A DNA stretch of 64,000 nucleotides from Chlorocebus sabaeus (GCF_047675955.1 NC_132927.1:65515702-65579701), one strand, 5' to 3'; shown: positions 46,337 through 57,519, numbered from the stretch's first letter. Notes: generated by a model from the sequence alone, not told the origin. Program-made: numbers and translations.

Positions 46337-47499
46337 TCTAGGTATACAGCACTTTTGTAGGCCATTGCAAATTCTTTTTGGAACTAGTTGGGACACGTTA
46401 GACAAATTAATTAAATATAGTCATTGACATGCAGCCCCTCACAGCAGAGTAGCTCTAAGCAGATGGCAGTGAGCACCGAAGTAGAGAGCAGGGCAAGGCA
46501 GAAACTTCCTGGCTTTGGGGTCAACTCCCCCCACAGAAACCTTCCTTCCAGCTTTGGTTGTCACAGAACATCTGGCGGCCTATCTGAACTGCATATTAAA
46601 TATGTTTTAAGATTATGAAAATATTTAAGTGAAATAAAAACAGCTACACACATTCAACCTCTGGAATCCTGACATTCAGTTCTGAATCTACTCCCAACCG
46701 ACATATCCACAGACAGAACTTCTAAAACGCTGGTCCCTATGGAAACAGATCAGGTCAGTCTATGGGATTCTCTACAAGTAACAGTAGATAGTGGAAGTCT
46801 GCAGCCTCGTGTGATGGACAGTGTGAACGGATCATCTAGAATACCTGAAAAGTATTCCAGTTGTCAAACAACATGTAATGATTTTTACAATCCTGGGAAC
46901 TCCAAATAGCTCACTGGGGACGTCCCCACCCTATACACTAGGTGTTTACATAACTGCTCCTCCACACTTTTAATCTGAACTAACTACCCAAATACTACCT
47001 GTTCCCAAATGTGATCAACAAGGTCATAATCTGCCACTGAATTGCTTTCCCTTTTCTGTACAAGGATTTGCTCTCCCGGGCACGAAGCTGGGATCACTCC
47101 TGATGAGGCCAGGTCTCTGGGACAGACTGACCACTGCGGCAGCCTGCACCAGAGTTCGAGGCTGGCACCCCTGTGCTACTGGCAATCAGCAAGAGGGGCT
47201 CCCTCTTCCTAGCACTAAGCCAGCTCATCTGTATCAGGCAGGAGGGGACCAGCCAAAAGACTCCTGGCTGGCACAGCCTGGGTGAAGCCCACTTTGTCCT
47301 CGGGGTCATGTGTACGGCAATGGGCTTGATGGCCGACTTGCTACTAGTTGTTATTTCTTTCACGTAACAGCTTAAGGATATGAATTGTATTTATTTAAAA
47401 GTTTAGAATTCTCAGGCACAGGCACTAGGCTCAAAGAGGGGTCCAACTGAAAGCTTCCCTATCCCCTATTATCTAAGCAGCCCAAGTGTTGTAATCACT
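46337..47499. other. Unique non-coding DNA
   Basis: No gene or repeat was recognised. Short open frames overlap on both strands at 47094-47367 without domain resemblance. Confidence 0.4.
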
Positions 47500-47700
47500 C
47501 TGCTGTTTATATATTTGCATGCCCCGCTCAGATTTTTAAAGATCTTAATTAACCCTTAACATTACCCTAACGACATAAATGAGCAGCTATAACATTTAAT
47601 TAGCTTTGTTCTTTTATGTATTTTAGTTGTATAACCAATATATTTTTATTATGGCAAGTCTAAAATTCATTTAAAACTATCCACACAATTCCACAACTCA
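47500..47700. promoter_or_regulatory. Candidate AT-rich homeodomain-site cluster
   Basis: About 200 repeat-free bases with repeated TTAATTAACC, ATTTAATTAGC, ATAAATG and TTTATTATGG words. Clusters of TAAT cores are typical of homeodomain-bound enhancers. Function is inferred from motif density only. Confidence 0.3.
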
Positions 47701-47999
47701 AAATAACCACAATTTACATTTCAGCATACGTAAATTGCTCAGTCTTCTACCTGTGTTTGTGTGTGTGGACGATCTTGAACCATGGGTTGAGCCTTGGGTT
47801 GGGCTGACCCTGGAGTTGGGATCATCCTCAGTCACACAGCAGTGGGTCAGGGCCAAGTCCAGGCAGGCCTGGCTGGGGCCTGGAATGTCCCAAAAGGAAC
47901 CTAACAGGAGAGACCCACCAAATGGTTCAGCGGTAGCTTCGAGGTGTGGTGGGCTTCCCTGTATGGCAAGCCTGGGAGCGATACCACTGAGTGTTCCCT

Positions 48000-48115
48000 G
48001 AGATCTATAATTGTGGGTCTGACTTCCCAATTCATAGATAGAGACACTAAGACCCGGAAAGACACACGTGCTGCTAGCAAGTAGAAACGCTGGGACTCAA
48101 GGCCAGGGGCTGGGC
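48000..48115 (-). mobile_element. MIR fragment
   Basis: The plus strand reads 'agagacactaagacccgg', 'gctgctagcaagtagaaacgctgggactc', the reverse complement of the MIR 5' half. Confidence 0.6.
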
Positions 48116-48233
48116 ACAGTATGATAAGAAAGAAGTTTCAGCTGTCCATTCCTGCTTTCATTACCATATACACTGCAGTTTGGGTTTCTTTTCATCCTTT
48201 CCATATTTCTGAATATATTAAGAAGAGAAGGAG

Positions 48234-48529
48234 GGTGGGGGTTGGTGGCTCACGCCTGTAATCCCAGCACTTTGGGAGGCTGAGGTGGGTAGATCGCCTG
48301 AAGTCAGGAGTTCAAGACCAGCCCGGCCAACAGGGTGAAACCTTGTCTGCACTGAAAATACAAAAACTAGCCAGGTATTGTTACTTGGAAGGCTGGGGCA
48401 AGAGAACCACTCAAACCCAGGAGGTAGAGGTTGCAGCGAGCCGAGATCGCGCCACTGCACTCCAGCCTGGGTGACAGAGTGAGACCCTGTCTTTAAAAAA
48501 AAAAAAAAAAAAAAAAAGAAATAAAGAAG
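48234..48529 (+). mobile_element. AluS-type SINE, internally deleted, with perfect target-site duplication
   Basis: The left monomer is complete, but about 30 bases of the right monomer are missing (CCAGGTATTGTTACTTGG joins two distant blocks). The A tail ends at 48517. A perfect 14-base duplication (AAGAAGAGAAGGAG) flanks it at 48220-48233 and 48530-48543. The 130-codon minus-strand frame across it is Alu translation. Confidence 0.94.
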
Positions 48530-48543
48530 AAGAAGAGAAGGAG

Positions 48544-50178
48544 ACTTTATTCCAGTTTGATGGCTGGAAAAGAGAGCTGGACTGACCTGAGAAGGGGCAG
48601 GTTTTACCACCGGTTTGCCTGTGACTCACAGCAAGCCCTGACTCTGGGCCCAGTTTACTTGTCTATTCATTGAGGATGGGGCCAGCTAGGTATCTAAGAA
48701 ACCTCCTAGTTCTAAAATGCTATGATTTAACTTAGTCCCTGCATACACATAAATATACAAACTGGAGGCCAGTGAGATCTGTGGCACTTTGCTGCTATCA
48801 CAAAAATAATGATCCCAGACATATAGGAAGTATTATTTAAACGACCTTGTTCCAAGAAAACAGTAAGCAAGGAGCTTTTATTAGACATCGGAGAGGGGAA
48901 AGGATGAACTAGAACAGGGAAAATATACTAAAGAGGAAGAATTCAAGAGTTAAACTAGTCAAAATCAGGACATGTGAGTACCTAATCTTAACTAAAAAAA
49001 GAAAACGTACTACAATATTGTCTTAACTCTTTTGGGAAAACAAATACAGACATATCTGAGATTCCTTGTGTCCCTGAATAAGGGGCTAACAGAGTTTTTG
49101 GTTCAGAAACACTCTCAAGATAAAATCTATGTCGGAGTATTAATATTAAAATGATGCTAATTTTTTTTTCTTACAACACATTCTTAAGACATTTGGAAAT
49201 CTAAGAGGCAGCATTAACCACTTAGTATTTACAAAGGGCTGATGTATGGAGACTTTCAATTTAATTGAAGATAACAAATGGTTCACTGATCTGACAGGCA
49301 ACCTTAATCATTTCAACAAATTCTGCAGAGAAAGAGGATTCTTTTCAAAGCGAACCTCTAAGGTATTGGTATAATTATATATGTTTCCCGATTAAAAAGA
49401 TCTTGGCTATTCCATATTCCACTGCAAATTACAGATCGCAGTGAAACTGGCCTGCTTGTTTTTAAATCTCCAAACTTTTCAAGCACAATGTTTTCTGCCT
49501 AGAAAAATGCTTGCTAGGAAGTTTCAAGGTTTCAACAATAGTTTATAAAACAATTACTTCACCAACATACTTAACCGTCAAGATATTATGGTGGGAAGAG
49601 AAACCACTTTTGTCTGCATACAATTTTAAAGCTTATAGAATTTACCAATGTGTTTTGGCAAAGGCCTTCTCAAGTTTTGGCTGAAGGGTTTTCATTTTTT
49701 TCCTAATTTCACTTAGAGTCCCATAAGTTCATCTTAACTTACATTTGTGAACCTAACTCTCTGGCAATGAATTTTTAAAGAAAACAAAAAACCAACCCGT
49801 TCTTGGGAGAGACTGACATTTCAGTAATCTTTGCCAGCTGGAATGTTCAAAATGGAATCTAAATATTGTATTAACAACATCAATAACAAGCAGGTTTGGA
49901 GAGACTTTATAAAATATGCTTGAGTTGTGATAAAAATTCTTGTTACTTTGTGTTTCGCTCAGCTCTAAATTACCACACTGATTTGATAAAATCTATGACA
50001 ATCCTATTTTTTAATCATACAAGAATTCTGAGGTTCACTACATGTACATAATAAAAATCTGAAATCAAATAGGTATAATGAAATTGCAGCTGCCCAATCA
50101 TTTTTGAAAGTTTCTACTGGAGTAACATACGTCCGGCAAAGTCCTTCTATGTGTACAGTTCAGTGAATTTTCCCAAAC
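48544..50178. other. 1.6-kb repeat-free AT-rich block, possible conserved region
   Basis: No Alu, LTR, L1, L2 or MIR is recognised across this block, in a window where repeats are otherwise common. It contains AATTTAATTGAAGATAACAA and other homeodomain- or GATA-like words, and it has no notable open frame. Repeat exclusion may indicate constraint; this is inference. Confidence 0.35.
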
Positions 50179-50193
50179 AATTTACCACGTAAT

Positions 50194-50508
50194 TGCCGGG
50201 GTGGTGGCTCACGCCTGTAGTCCCAGCACTTTGGGAGGCTGAGGTGGGTGGATCACCTTAAGTCAGGAGTTTGAGACCTGCCTGACCAACATGGTGAAAC
50301 TCTGTCTCTACTAAAAAATACAAAAATCAGCTGGGCATGGTGGTGGGCACCTGTAGTCCCAACTACTCGGGAGGCTGAGGCAGGAGAATCTCGCTTGAAC
50401 CCGGGATGTAGAGGTTGCAGTGAGCCGAGATCACGCCATTGCAGTCCAGCCTGGGCAACAAGAGTGAGACTCCATCTCAAAACAACAACAACAACAACAA
50501 CAAAAGAA
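50194..50508 (+). mobile_element. AluS-type SINE with target-site duplication
   Basis: It is full length, with a (CAA)n tail. A 15-base duplication flanks it at 50179-50193 and 50509-50523 (AATTTACCACGTAAT and AATTTACCATGTAAT, one change). Two extra bases (CT) occur in 'gagaatctcgcttgaacc'. Confidence 0.95.
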
Positions 50509-50603
50509 AATTTACCATGTAATCAGCACTTAATGAACTAACAGGGGGCTCTTGGCACCTCAGGAACCCCCCTTTTGTCCTCCCTAATCATTACCTTGCA
50601 CCC

Positions 50604-50954
50604 TGAATTAGTCCCATTTCATGCTGCTGATAAAGACATACCTGAAACTGGGTAATTTATAAAGTAAAAAGGTTTAATGGACTCACAGTTCCACATGGCT
50701 CAGGAGGCCTCACAATCATGGTGGAAGGCGAAAGACACATCTTACACGGCAGCAGACAAGAGAGAAATCAGAGAGCCAAGCAAAAGGGAAAACCATCAGC
50801 TCTCACAGACTTGTTCACTACCATGAGAACAGTATGGGGGAAACCACCCCCATGATTCAATTATCTCCCACAGGGTCCCTTCCCACAACACATGGGAATT
50901 ATGGGAGCTACTGTTCAAGATGAGATTTCGGTGGGGACATGGCCAAACCATCTC
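50604..50954 (-). mobile_element. Solo MST-type LTR (ERVL-MaLR)
   Basis: The plus strand shows 'gacatacctgaaactgggtaatttataaag', 'cacagttccacatggctcagg', 'catgagaacagtatggggg' and 'gagatttcggtggggacatgg', the reverse complement of an MST/THE1-like LTR. Flanking duplication is not clear. No internal region is present. Confidence 0.88.
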
Positions 50955-51299
50955 ACATCACAAGGATAACCAGAACCTTGGCCTGTCTTTGTATACTGTC
51001 CTTGGCTTAGGGCAACATCCAGCCAAGGTGATCAGATGAGAATCAGGCCCAAGAAAAGCAGGAACACCCTCAGGGTGGGCTCACAAGGAAAGGGCTCCCC
51101 ATGAGTGTTCGCTGTCAGGAACTTGGCTATGAGTTTCCTATGCTACTCAGTTTCCACAAACAAGTGCCATCCACATCAGGAGGATGCTGGCATCACTGAA
51201 CCCCAAAATAAACAGAATCAATTCCTTTTCAATGAGAACTCCATGTAGGTATCTTCATCATCAAATCAAAATTCTCAAAGACTTCTACATCCCCTTCCT

Positions 51300-51402
51300 A
51301 TCACGGTTGCAATAATGATAATAACAGCTTACTGATGATAACAACAGCTTCCATGTATTCATTCCTTACAAGGTGATACTGTGCTAAGAATGTACAATCT
51401 TT
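51300..51402 (-). mobile_element. MIR fragment
   Basis: The plus strand reads 'ataataacagcttactgatg', 'ccatgtattcattccttac', 'actgtgctaagaatgtac' and 'ttttcacagatg', parts of the reverse-complement MIR with a local duplication. Confidence 0.45.
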
Positions 51403-52503
51403 TCACAGATGTTCAAAGAGCATGATATTGAGTCCAATAGGCACCAGTCACTGGATTTTCCAAATAATAATTCCCTGTGTTCAAACTGCATGTCACAATC
51501 TTTGCCTTCATCACCTTATTTAGAAATTGTATTATAGCTCCTGTATGGTGTACAGGGCAGGTGTTAATAGCTTTATCAGCTGGGAATCTTTCCATCTTTA
51601 GCGATTTTTAAAAACCGAATTGAAGAGACTTTATCGCCTGTGACCGGGAAAACTAGGAATAGTGATGCCTTTCAAATGGCATTTACTAAGTCCTATTCTC
51701 TGTCCCCAAACTCAGCAATGCTGCTGGTGAAAATGGGCTTGGACAGGCTCTCCTCTGTTTAAGGTGGCCGCCAGCAGCCCCTGGGGCTACAAACAGCAGC
51801 TTTGAACCTAGCATTTCCCCAGTGTTCACTGGAAAAGGTCTGAGAATCACTGAAATCAGACCAGCTTCTACTACATGACCACTCAGAAAAGCACCAGTGT
51901 AGCCAGAGGAATGAGAATGACTTAAACTAGTGGTCGAGACATCACTCGGAAGCACACAGATGAATGGACTGGGGGGATGGAGGGCTCTCCAGCTGCAAGC
52001 CAGGGTTAATTCCCAAAAGAGAGAAAAGGAACTGAACATTATAGCAGCACAGCCACTTTTAAAAACAAATCATAGACCCCAAAAAGGTAAAATTACACAT
52101 GCAAGTATACATAACTAGTTAGAGGAAGGTCTAAGGCCAGACTGCAGCTCTTCCTATCTGAGACTCTTTCAGCTTTCTTTTCATGCTAATTGCTATTATT
52201 CGTGGGTGTACAGAACTGCCAAGGTCTCAGGGCAGACGATGATGTAGGTCAAGTTAAAATAATTTCCAAGAGGCCCAGAATCTTAGTTGATGATGACATT
52301 CACGTTCCCTGGTAGGGTGGGAATGCCTGAAACAGCCTTAGCCAGACTTGCCTCCTGGTGAAGGAGTATGGGGGGTGGACACAGCTGCCCATTACTGTGG
52401 ATTCATCTTAAGCAGCCAACTTTGGGATCTTCCCAAACTGCCCTTAGCAGGCATAGTGACCCCTACAGTCCCAGCTTTGGAACACAAGATGCTAGGACAG
52501 TTG
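51403..52503. other. Unique non-coding DNA
   Basis: No gene or repeat was recognised here. Confidence 0.4.
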
Positions 52504-52508
52504 GTAAA

Positions 52509-52900
52509 TATATTAGTCAGTTCAGGCTGCCGGAACAAAATACTACAGACTGGGTGCTTTAAAGAACAAAAATTGATGTGCTCACACTTCTGGAGGCTAG
52601 AAGTCCAAGATCAAAGAGGTGGCATGTTTGGGTTCTCCTGAGGCTGTCTCCCCGGCTTGCAGGTGACCGACTTCTCACTGTGTCCTCACGTGGCCTTTCC
52701 TCAGTACGTGTACATTCCTGGTATCTCTTCTTACAAAGACACCAGTCCTTATAAAAACTCCTCCTTTATGTCCTCATTTCATCTTAATTACCTCTTTAAT
52801 GGCTCTATCTCCAAATTCAGTCACATGGGGGGGGGGGTGGTGAAGGCTTCAACATAAAAATTTTGGGGGGTGAGGGGGAGATGCAATTCAGTCCATAACA
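52509..52900 (-). mobile_element. Solo MLT1-type LTR with target-site duplication
   Basis: The plus strand reads 'tattagtcagttcaggctgccgg', 'ctacagactgggtgc', 'ggaggctagaagtccaagatc', 'ctgtgtcctcacgtggcc', 'cttaattacctctttaatggc' and 'caattcagtccataaca', the reverse complement of MLT1. Flanks GTAAA (52504-52508) and GTAAG (52901-52905) suggest a 5-base duplication. G-runs near 52827-52880 are expanded. Confidence 0.88.
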
Positions 52901-52919
52901 GTAAGTTACATGCACATAT

Positions 52920-53055
52920 TTTACAAACCTTCATTCATTTCCTACCGTGTGCTTGGTAACCTGCAAGGTGCTGGGGATAGAGATAAGAAAATTCCAGCCT
53001 CAAGGAGATTACAGTCTGGCTGGGAGACAGAAGTGAAGGGATAACCAAACAATCT
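52920..53055 (-). mobile_element. L2 LINE 3' end
   Basis: The plus strand reads 'aaggtgctggggatagagataag', 'ccagcctcaaggagattacagtctggctggg' and 'acagaagtgaaggg', the reverse complement of the L2 terminus. Confidence 0.75.
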
Positions 53056-54310
53056 TAGTGGTTCCTGCCATGGTGAATGGGCTCAGATCCTGGGGGAAAT
53101 AAGTATGGTGTCAGGGAAGAGTCTGCTGCTTATACAGTGAGAAGCCGCTGTCGCTGCATCTCTTAAATCTACCCTCCTGACCGGCTCGATATGGTCAACT
53201 GTGCACTTCTCCATCACAATGTCACTCCAGGCCCCAAAACAAAAGAGACTCCACTGTATCTGCAGCAATGGCAAAAGCTCATTTGGCGAAGCTCACCCAG
53301 TAATGAGGCTCATACCAAAGGCAGAGGCCACGAGCAAATGCACAGACAGCACTTGAGCATGACGTGTGTATTTAAAAGCAAAGGGGAAATGTGACGAAGC
53401 AGGATGCAGGGAGAAAACATCACCATCTCCCTTTTAGGTAGCTTACCTTCTTCCCTACGGGAAAGAGGACAGGGAGATGAAGGAAATGTGTTTCAGGCAG
53501 TTGGGCAATTCCGATAAAGGTAGCTGTGAGCGGGTTTGACCCTGAGGAGATGAGGGTGGCTGGACAGTGGGTTCTTGGGGTAGATGGTACAATTTAAGTC
53601 TTACATTTAAATGAGGCATATAAGGAAGGGCTGGGAACTAACATGGGGAACTGCTGCAGGATAGTGAGCACTGCATCACGTGATTACAGTGCGCAAGTTG
53701 GCCGGGATCCCTGGTGCTGCAGTGGTCATAGCTGGGTTGATGCTGGAAACACAGGGAAGCAGCTGCCTTCGCTGAGTGATGGGAGGGCAGCTCACCAGGT
53801 AGACCAGGAAGCAGGGGCCGGGGCGGTCCTCTGGCTGGGGGAGGGGAAATGGGAGGACAAGTGAGGTAGCAGAAACTCAGATCACTATTAGTTTAGCATG
53901 CCTTTGCATTTCTCTCATTATCCAATCTACTTAGGAAAAATAATAATAATCACATCTCAAATCAGTATAATTTGAAGAGTAATTGAGTAATGAAAATCCA
54001 GTTCAGAACCAAAGATTTAGCCTCTTCAATCTCACTTGCTAGTTCCCAACTTAATTTTTAAAATTAAGACACCTCTAATGAGACTCAAAATTGTTCACAA
54101 TGAATCCAAAATGCAGTGAGGGGAAGATCAGATGTTAAAAGAGAAAATGTGTTCCATTTCCAAAATGATCAGAGCATGCGCGCATGTTGGCGGTGGGGGC
54201 CGCGGCAGGGGGTGAACACAGTTCTTCTCTATATAAGGCCATCTAACTATAAATGGCATTGGTTGGACATGTGAGTCAATGAACTTGGAGGAAATGGGGA
54301 TTGCCTAAAA
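53056..54310. other. Unique non-coding DNA with a CpG-bearing palindrome
   Basis: No gene or repeat was recognised. At 54175-54186 there is a perfect 12-base palindrome CATGCGCGCATG, followed by a G-rich stretch and TATATAAGG near 54231. See the findings. Confidence 0.4.
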
Positions 54311-54314
54311 TAGC

Positions 54315-54389
54315 ATTTGTGCTATAGACCTGAATTTAGCATTTGAGGGACCTGGCTTTGAATCCTGACTTTGAAAATCCTTCATAATA

Positions 54390-54426
<37 letters not shown>

Positions 54427-54640
54427 CATCACACTTAAAACATATATGCACCTACACACACATACAGCTACATATTCATTTACACACATACATATGTGTT
54501 GCTTGGCTTAGCCAAATGCTCGACTTGAAGCTTCTGTTTCTTCATCTGTAAGATCAGGAAGATACCACCTACCTCTCAAGAAGTGAATGAAATTACATGT
54601 AAGCCAGGTCTCTGCAGCTCTAACGGGGGTACGTGGATGT
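54315..54640 (+). mobile_element. MIR SINE, split by an AC microsatellite
   Basis: The 5' part shows 'gacctggctttgaatcctgac' before 54390. The 3' part shows 'gcttctgtttcttcatctgtaagatcagg' and 'ccacctacctctcaag' after 54500. The AC repeat and related CA-rich sequence lie between them. Confidence 0.6.
54392..54424 (+). repeat. (AC)16 microsatellite
   Basis: A perfect AC run, followed by interrupted ACACAT/ACATAC repeats up to about 54495. Likely polymorphic. Confidence 0.97.
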
Positions 54641-54849
54641 GAGGAGTATTACTACTATGATCCTGCTTTCTTTGTTTAAGTCAAGTCACCGACTCTGAAA
54701 ACTCTCCAAGCTCACCTTCTATTCTCTCAAGGGACAGTCAAACCATTAAGTGGGCCTCTTAAGACAACAAAGAGGCTGACATGACACTGACACACAGAAA
54801 TCACCAGTGCTGTATACTTAGTTTAACTAACACTGTTAATTAGAGACAC

Positions 54850-55260
54850 TGTATTCATCAGGACTCTTGACTGTACATAAGAAAAACCTAATTCAGGCTG
54901 GCTTAAGTATAAAGGAGAATTTATGAGCCCATCAAATCCAGCCACAGGTAGGGCAAGGAGACAGCGGCCCCTGTCCGTGCGCCTCTGTGCTGGTGCCACT
55001 TCCTGTACCCCAGCGGATTCCACGTGCAGGGCTTGTGAGGTCAGCACACCTTGTGGAGCTCCCAGAGCCAGGCTGCGAAGCCCAGGGTGGAATTTTGGCC
55101 TGGACTGGGCCACGTGCCCATCCCTCCACCAGTCGCTAAGGTCAGGGAGTGCCTGTAAGAAGCTGGCACCTCCCATTTGGAATCTATGGGAAGCGGAGGG
55201 GTGGGAGGAGAAAGCCGTCCTGATAGGGCTACTGGAACCCATACTGTCCATGTGAGCCAC
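54850..55260 (+). repeat. Probable ancient interspersed repeat, family not named
   Basis: The text 'attcaggctggcttaagtataaaggagaatttatgagcccatc', 'ggactgggccacgtgcccatccc' and 'ggtgggaggagaaagccgtcc' resembles a repeat I have seen elsewhere in mammalian genomes, but I cannot name it safely. Open frames of 110-145 codons across it on both strands reflect its GC content, not coding. Confidence 0.4.
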
Positions 55261-55617
55261 AGCAATGTGGGCCCATGACAGCTGCAGAGTTTAAAAGTGA
55301 AAACTTCGTAACTATTTCTTTTCCAGGCCATGCATGGCAAAGCACAGAGACAAAAGTCTCCCAGAGCCTGAGAAATACAATACACAAATGATCAGCGCAG
55401 AATCGACCTTTATACTGTCACAGCCTTCTTGTTTCTTGTCACAACATCCTCACAAAATCCCTCAAAATGTGGGAAATGAATCCACAACTAGGACGTGGGG
55501 AGCGTCTCTACTGGCAGACGTCATCAACACCAAGACCTGTGGTTCTAACTCCTCGCTGCAATGTGTGTCAAGCAGGATCAGATCATCCTGATCAAGCCCT
55601 GTTAGACATCACAGTCT

Positions 55618-55899
55618 GCCGGGCACGGTGGCTCACGCCTGTAATCCCAGCACTTTGGGAGGCCAAGGCGGGTGGATCACGAGGTCAAGAGATCGAGACC
55701 ATCCTGGCCAACATGGTGAAACCCCGTCTCTACTAAAAATACAACAAATTAGGGGGGCGTGGTGGCGGGCAACTGTAGTCCCAGCTACTCAGGAGGCTGA
55801 GGCAGGAGAATCACTTGAACCTTAGAGGCGGAGGTTGCAGTGAGCCGAGATTGTGCCAATCTCAAAACAAAACAAAACAAATGAACAAAAAAACACAAA
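55618..55899 (+). mobile_element. AluS-type SINE (Y-like features) with 3' deletion and target-site duplication
   Basis: It starts GCCGGGCACGGTGGCTCA. About 35 bases covering the usual 'ctgcactccagcctgg...' block are deleted: ATTGTGCCA joins directly to ATCTCAAAA. The tail is (CAAAA)n. Duplicated flanks lie at 55608-55617 (ATCACAGTCT) and 55900-55909 (ATCACAGCCT). Confidence 0.92.
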
Positions 55900-56109
55900 A
55901 TCACAGCCTAGGGAAAGAGGGGCCAACCAATGTGTGCTGTGGTGACCATGAGGTAGGCAGTTCAACACAATCCCTTCAACGACTTTGTAAAGTTCTGTGT
56001 CACTGCAAGTATGGCTGGCGGTCCTGCAGTCTCCCGGTGGTCTCTGAAACTAGTCTTTGTAAATGTCTTAGTCTAGTTTGCATTCTTGAAACCAAGGGGT
56101 TAATTTGAT

Positions 56110-56720
56110 CGGGTCTGCCTGTCCCGCTTGCTTTTGGTCACTTGTTTTTTTGTTATTTCTTTTTCCCTTTTTCCACCAAGCTGAGGCCTTGCCACTGAAT
56201 GCTGGAATTTGACCTTCACTGGCTACTTTACAGATAACATTCATAGGTCACCACAGTGATGGTCGCAACAGCTGTTTTTCAGGAACTAGGGCAAGCTCCT
56301 GTCCAGTTCAAACCAGTTAGGACCACTGCCCCTTCAACTGGGCCTGCGCAAGTGCCAGAGAGGTGGCCTTTTGACATTGGAGGGCCAAAAGCTCCACCCT
56401 CAGATCGCGCTAATGCCGCCATTTACTGAACATACTTTGAGATGCCATGGACCCCGACTATGCTTGTGCAGAATGAACCTGTTACTTCATTTTATCCCTA
56501 TTGCCAATCACCTTTCCCCAAACGTTAGACCACCCTGCTTCCCTAACCCATAAATATCCCTAAGCCTTATCTTCAGGGAGGCGGATTTGAGAGCTGTTCT
56601 CCTGCCTCCTCATTTGGTACCTTTGTGAACAAATCTTTTCTCTTTTGGAAAACCCTCCACGTCACAGTGATTGATTTGCTGCACTAAGGCAGAACGGACC
56701 TGGACCTGGCTGGAAGCATT
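56110..56720 (+). mobile_element. Probable solo LTR, family not identified
   Basis: The block has LTR character: 'cccataaatatccctaagcc', then 'caggaggcggatttgagagctg'-like text, a 'gaacaaatcttttctcttttgg' polyadenylation-like segment and a terminal 'gtcacagtgattgatttgctgcac'. The order U3, TATA-like ATAAATA, then a poly(A)-like signal fits an ERV LTR. Edges and family are uncertain. Confidence 0.45.
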
Positions 56721-56726
56721 CTGGCA

Positions 56727-57082
56727 CAATCAGAGGGACAGATCACAAGCAATTCCAGCCCATCTCCAAGGAACTTTCTTTTTCTGTCATATTTCTGCAG
56801 GATCTTAGTCACTCAGAAGGGTCACGAAGAATAGCCAGTCAGGGCTCCTGTTCCACTCCACCCATGGCCATCCCGGGGGCATCTGCCTTATGCATCAGGA
56901 GCTTCAATCAGAGGGACAGATCACAAGCAATTCCAGCCCATCTCCAAGGAACTTTCTTTTTCTGTCATATTTCTGCAGGATCTTAGTCACTCAGAAGGGT
57001 CACGAAGAATAGCCAGTCAGGGCTCCTGTTCCACTCCACCCATGGCCATCCCGTGGGCATTTGCCTTATGCATCAGGAGCTT
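56727..57082 (+). repeat. 178-bp tandem duplication, two copies, 2 differences
   Basis: Copies 56727-56904 and 56905-57082 both start CAATCAGAGGGACAGATC and end CATCAGGAGCTT. Reading them side by side I find two changes only: G/T at 56876/57054 and C/T at 56883/57061. That is about 99% identity, far higher than for the ancient repeats around it. Confidence 0.97.
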
Positions 57083-57244
57083 CAGAGAGACGCAAAACAG
57101 TCTGAAACATTCCTAAAGGTATCACTTCAGTTCAGCCGGCGAAAGATCTATGTTACTATTGCTTTTGCTGCTATCTGTTGGGGGTGGAAGGTACTGAACA
57201 TCTTAGGAAATTGCAGACCATCGCAGAAATGCTATCATAAGCAT

Positions 57245-57500
57245 CGTTAATTCTATTTATTGGATACCCAATCATCACCAGGTACTGTGCAGGTCTCTGT
57301 CCATATATTATCTTTTAATTCTCACAAAATCCCATGAAGTAAGTACTACTGTCTATTTGACTGACTGGAAAGGAAAGGCTCAAGCTCATTGGATGAGTTG
57401 TTGGAGGTCACTCGGCTGGTGGGTGGCAGAGGCTGGCCTTTGAACCTAGGGTTGGCCAGCTCCAAGGTCCATATACTTCTCTCCTAGTTATGCTGCCTCC
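57245..57500 (-). mobile_element. MIR SINE, near full length
   Basis: The plus strand reads 'ccaggtactgtgcaggtctc', 'attctcacaaaatcccatgaagtaagtac', 'ggtcactcggctggtgggtggcagagg' and 'tttgaacctagggttggccagctcc', the reverse complement of MIR. Confidence 0.85.
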
Positions 57501-57519
57501 TCTGGAGTGAAGTGTGGCA

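Noticed and set aside
48218..48610. 130-codon minus-strand frame
   Set aside because: It is the reverse translation of an AluS and its tail (the typical Alu peptide pattern and a poly-Phe stretch).
54823..55385. Overlapping frames of 110-145 codons on both strands
   Set aside because: They overlap an old interspersed-repeat-like block of higher GC; no homology to proteins and no splice or start context.
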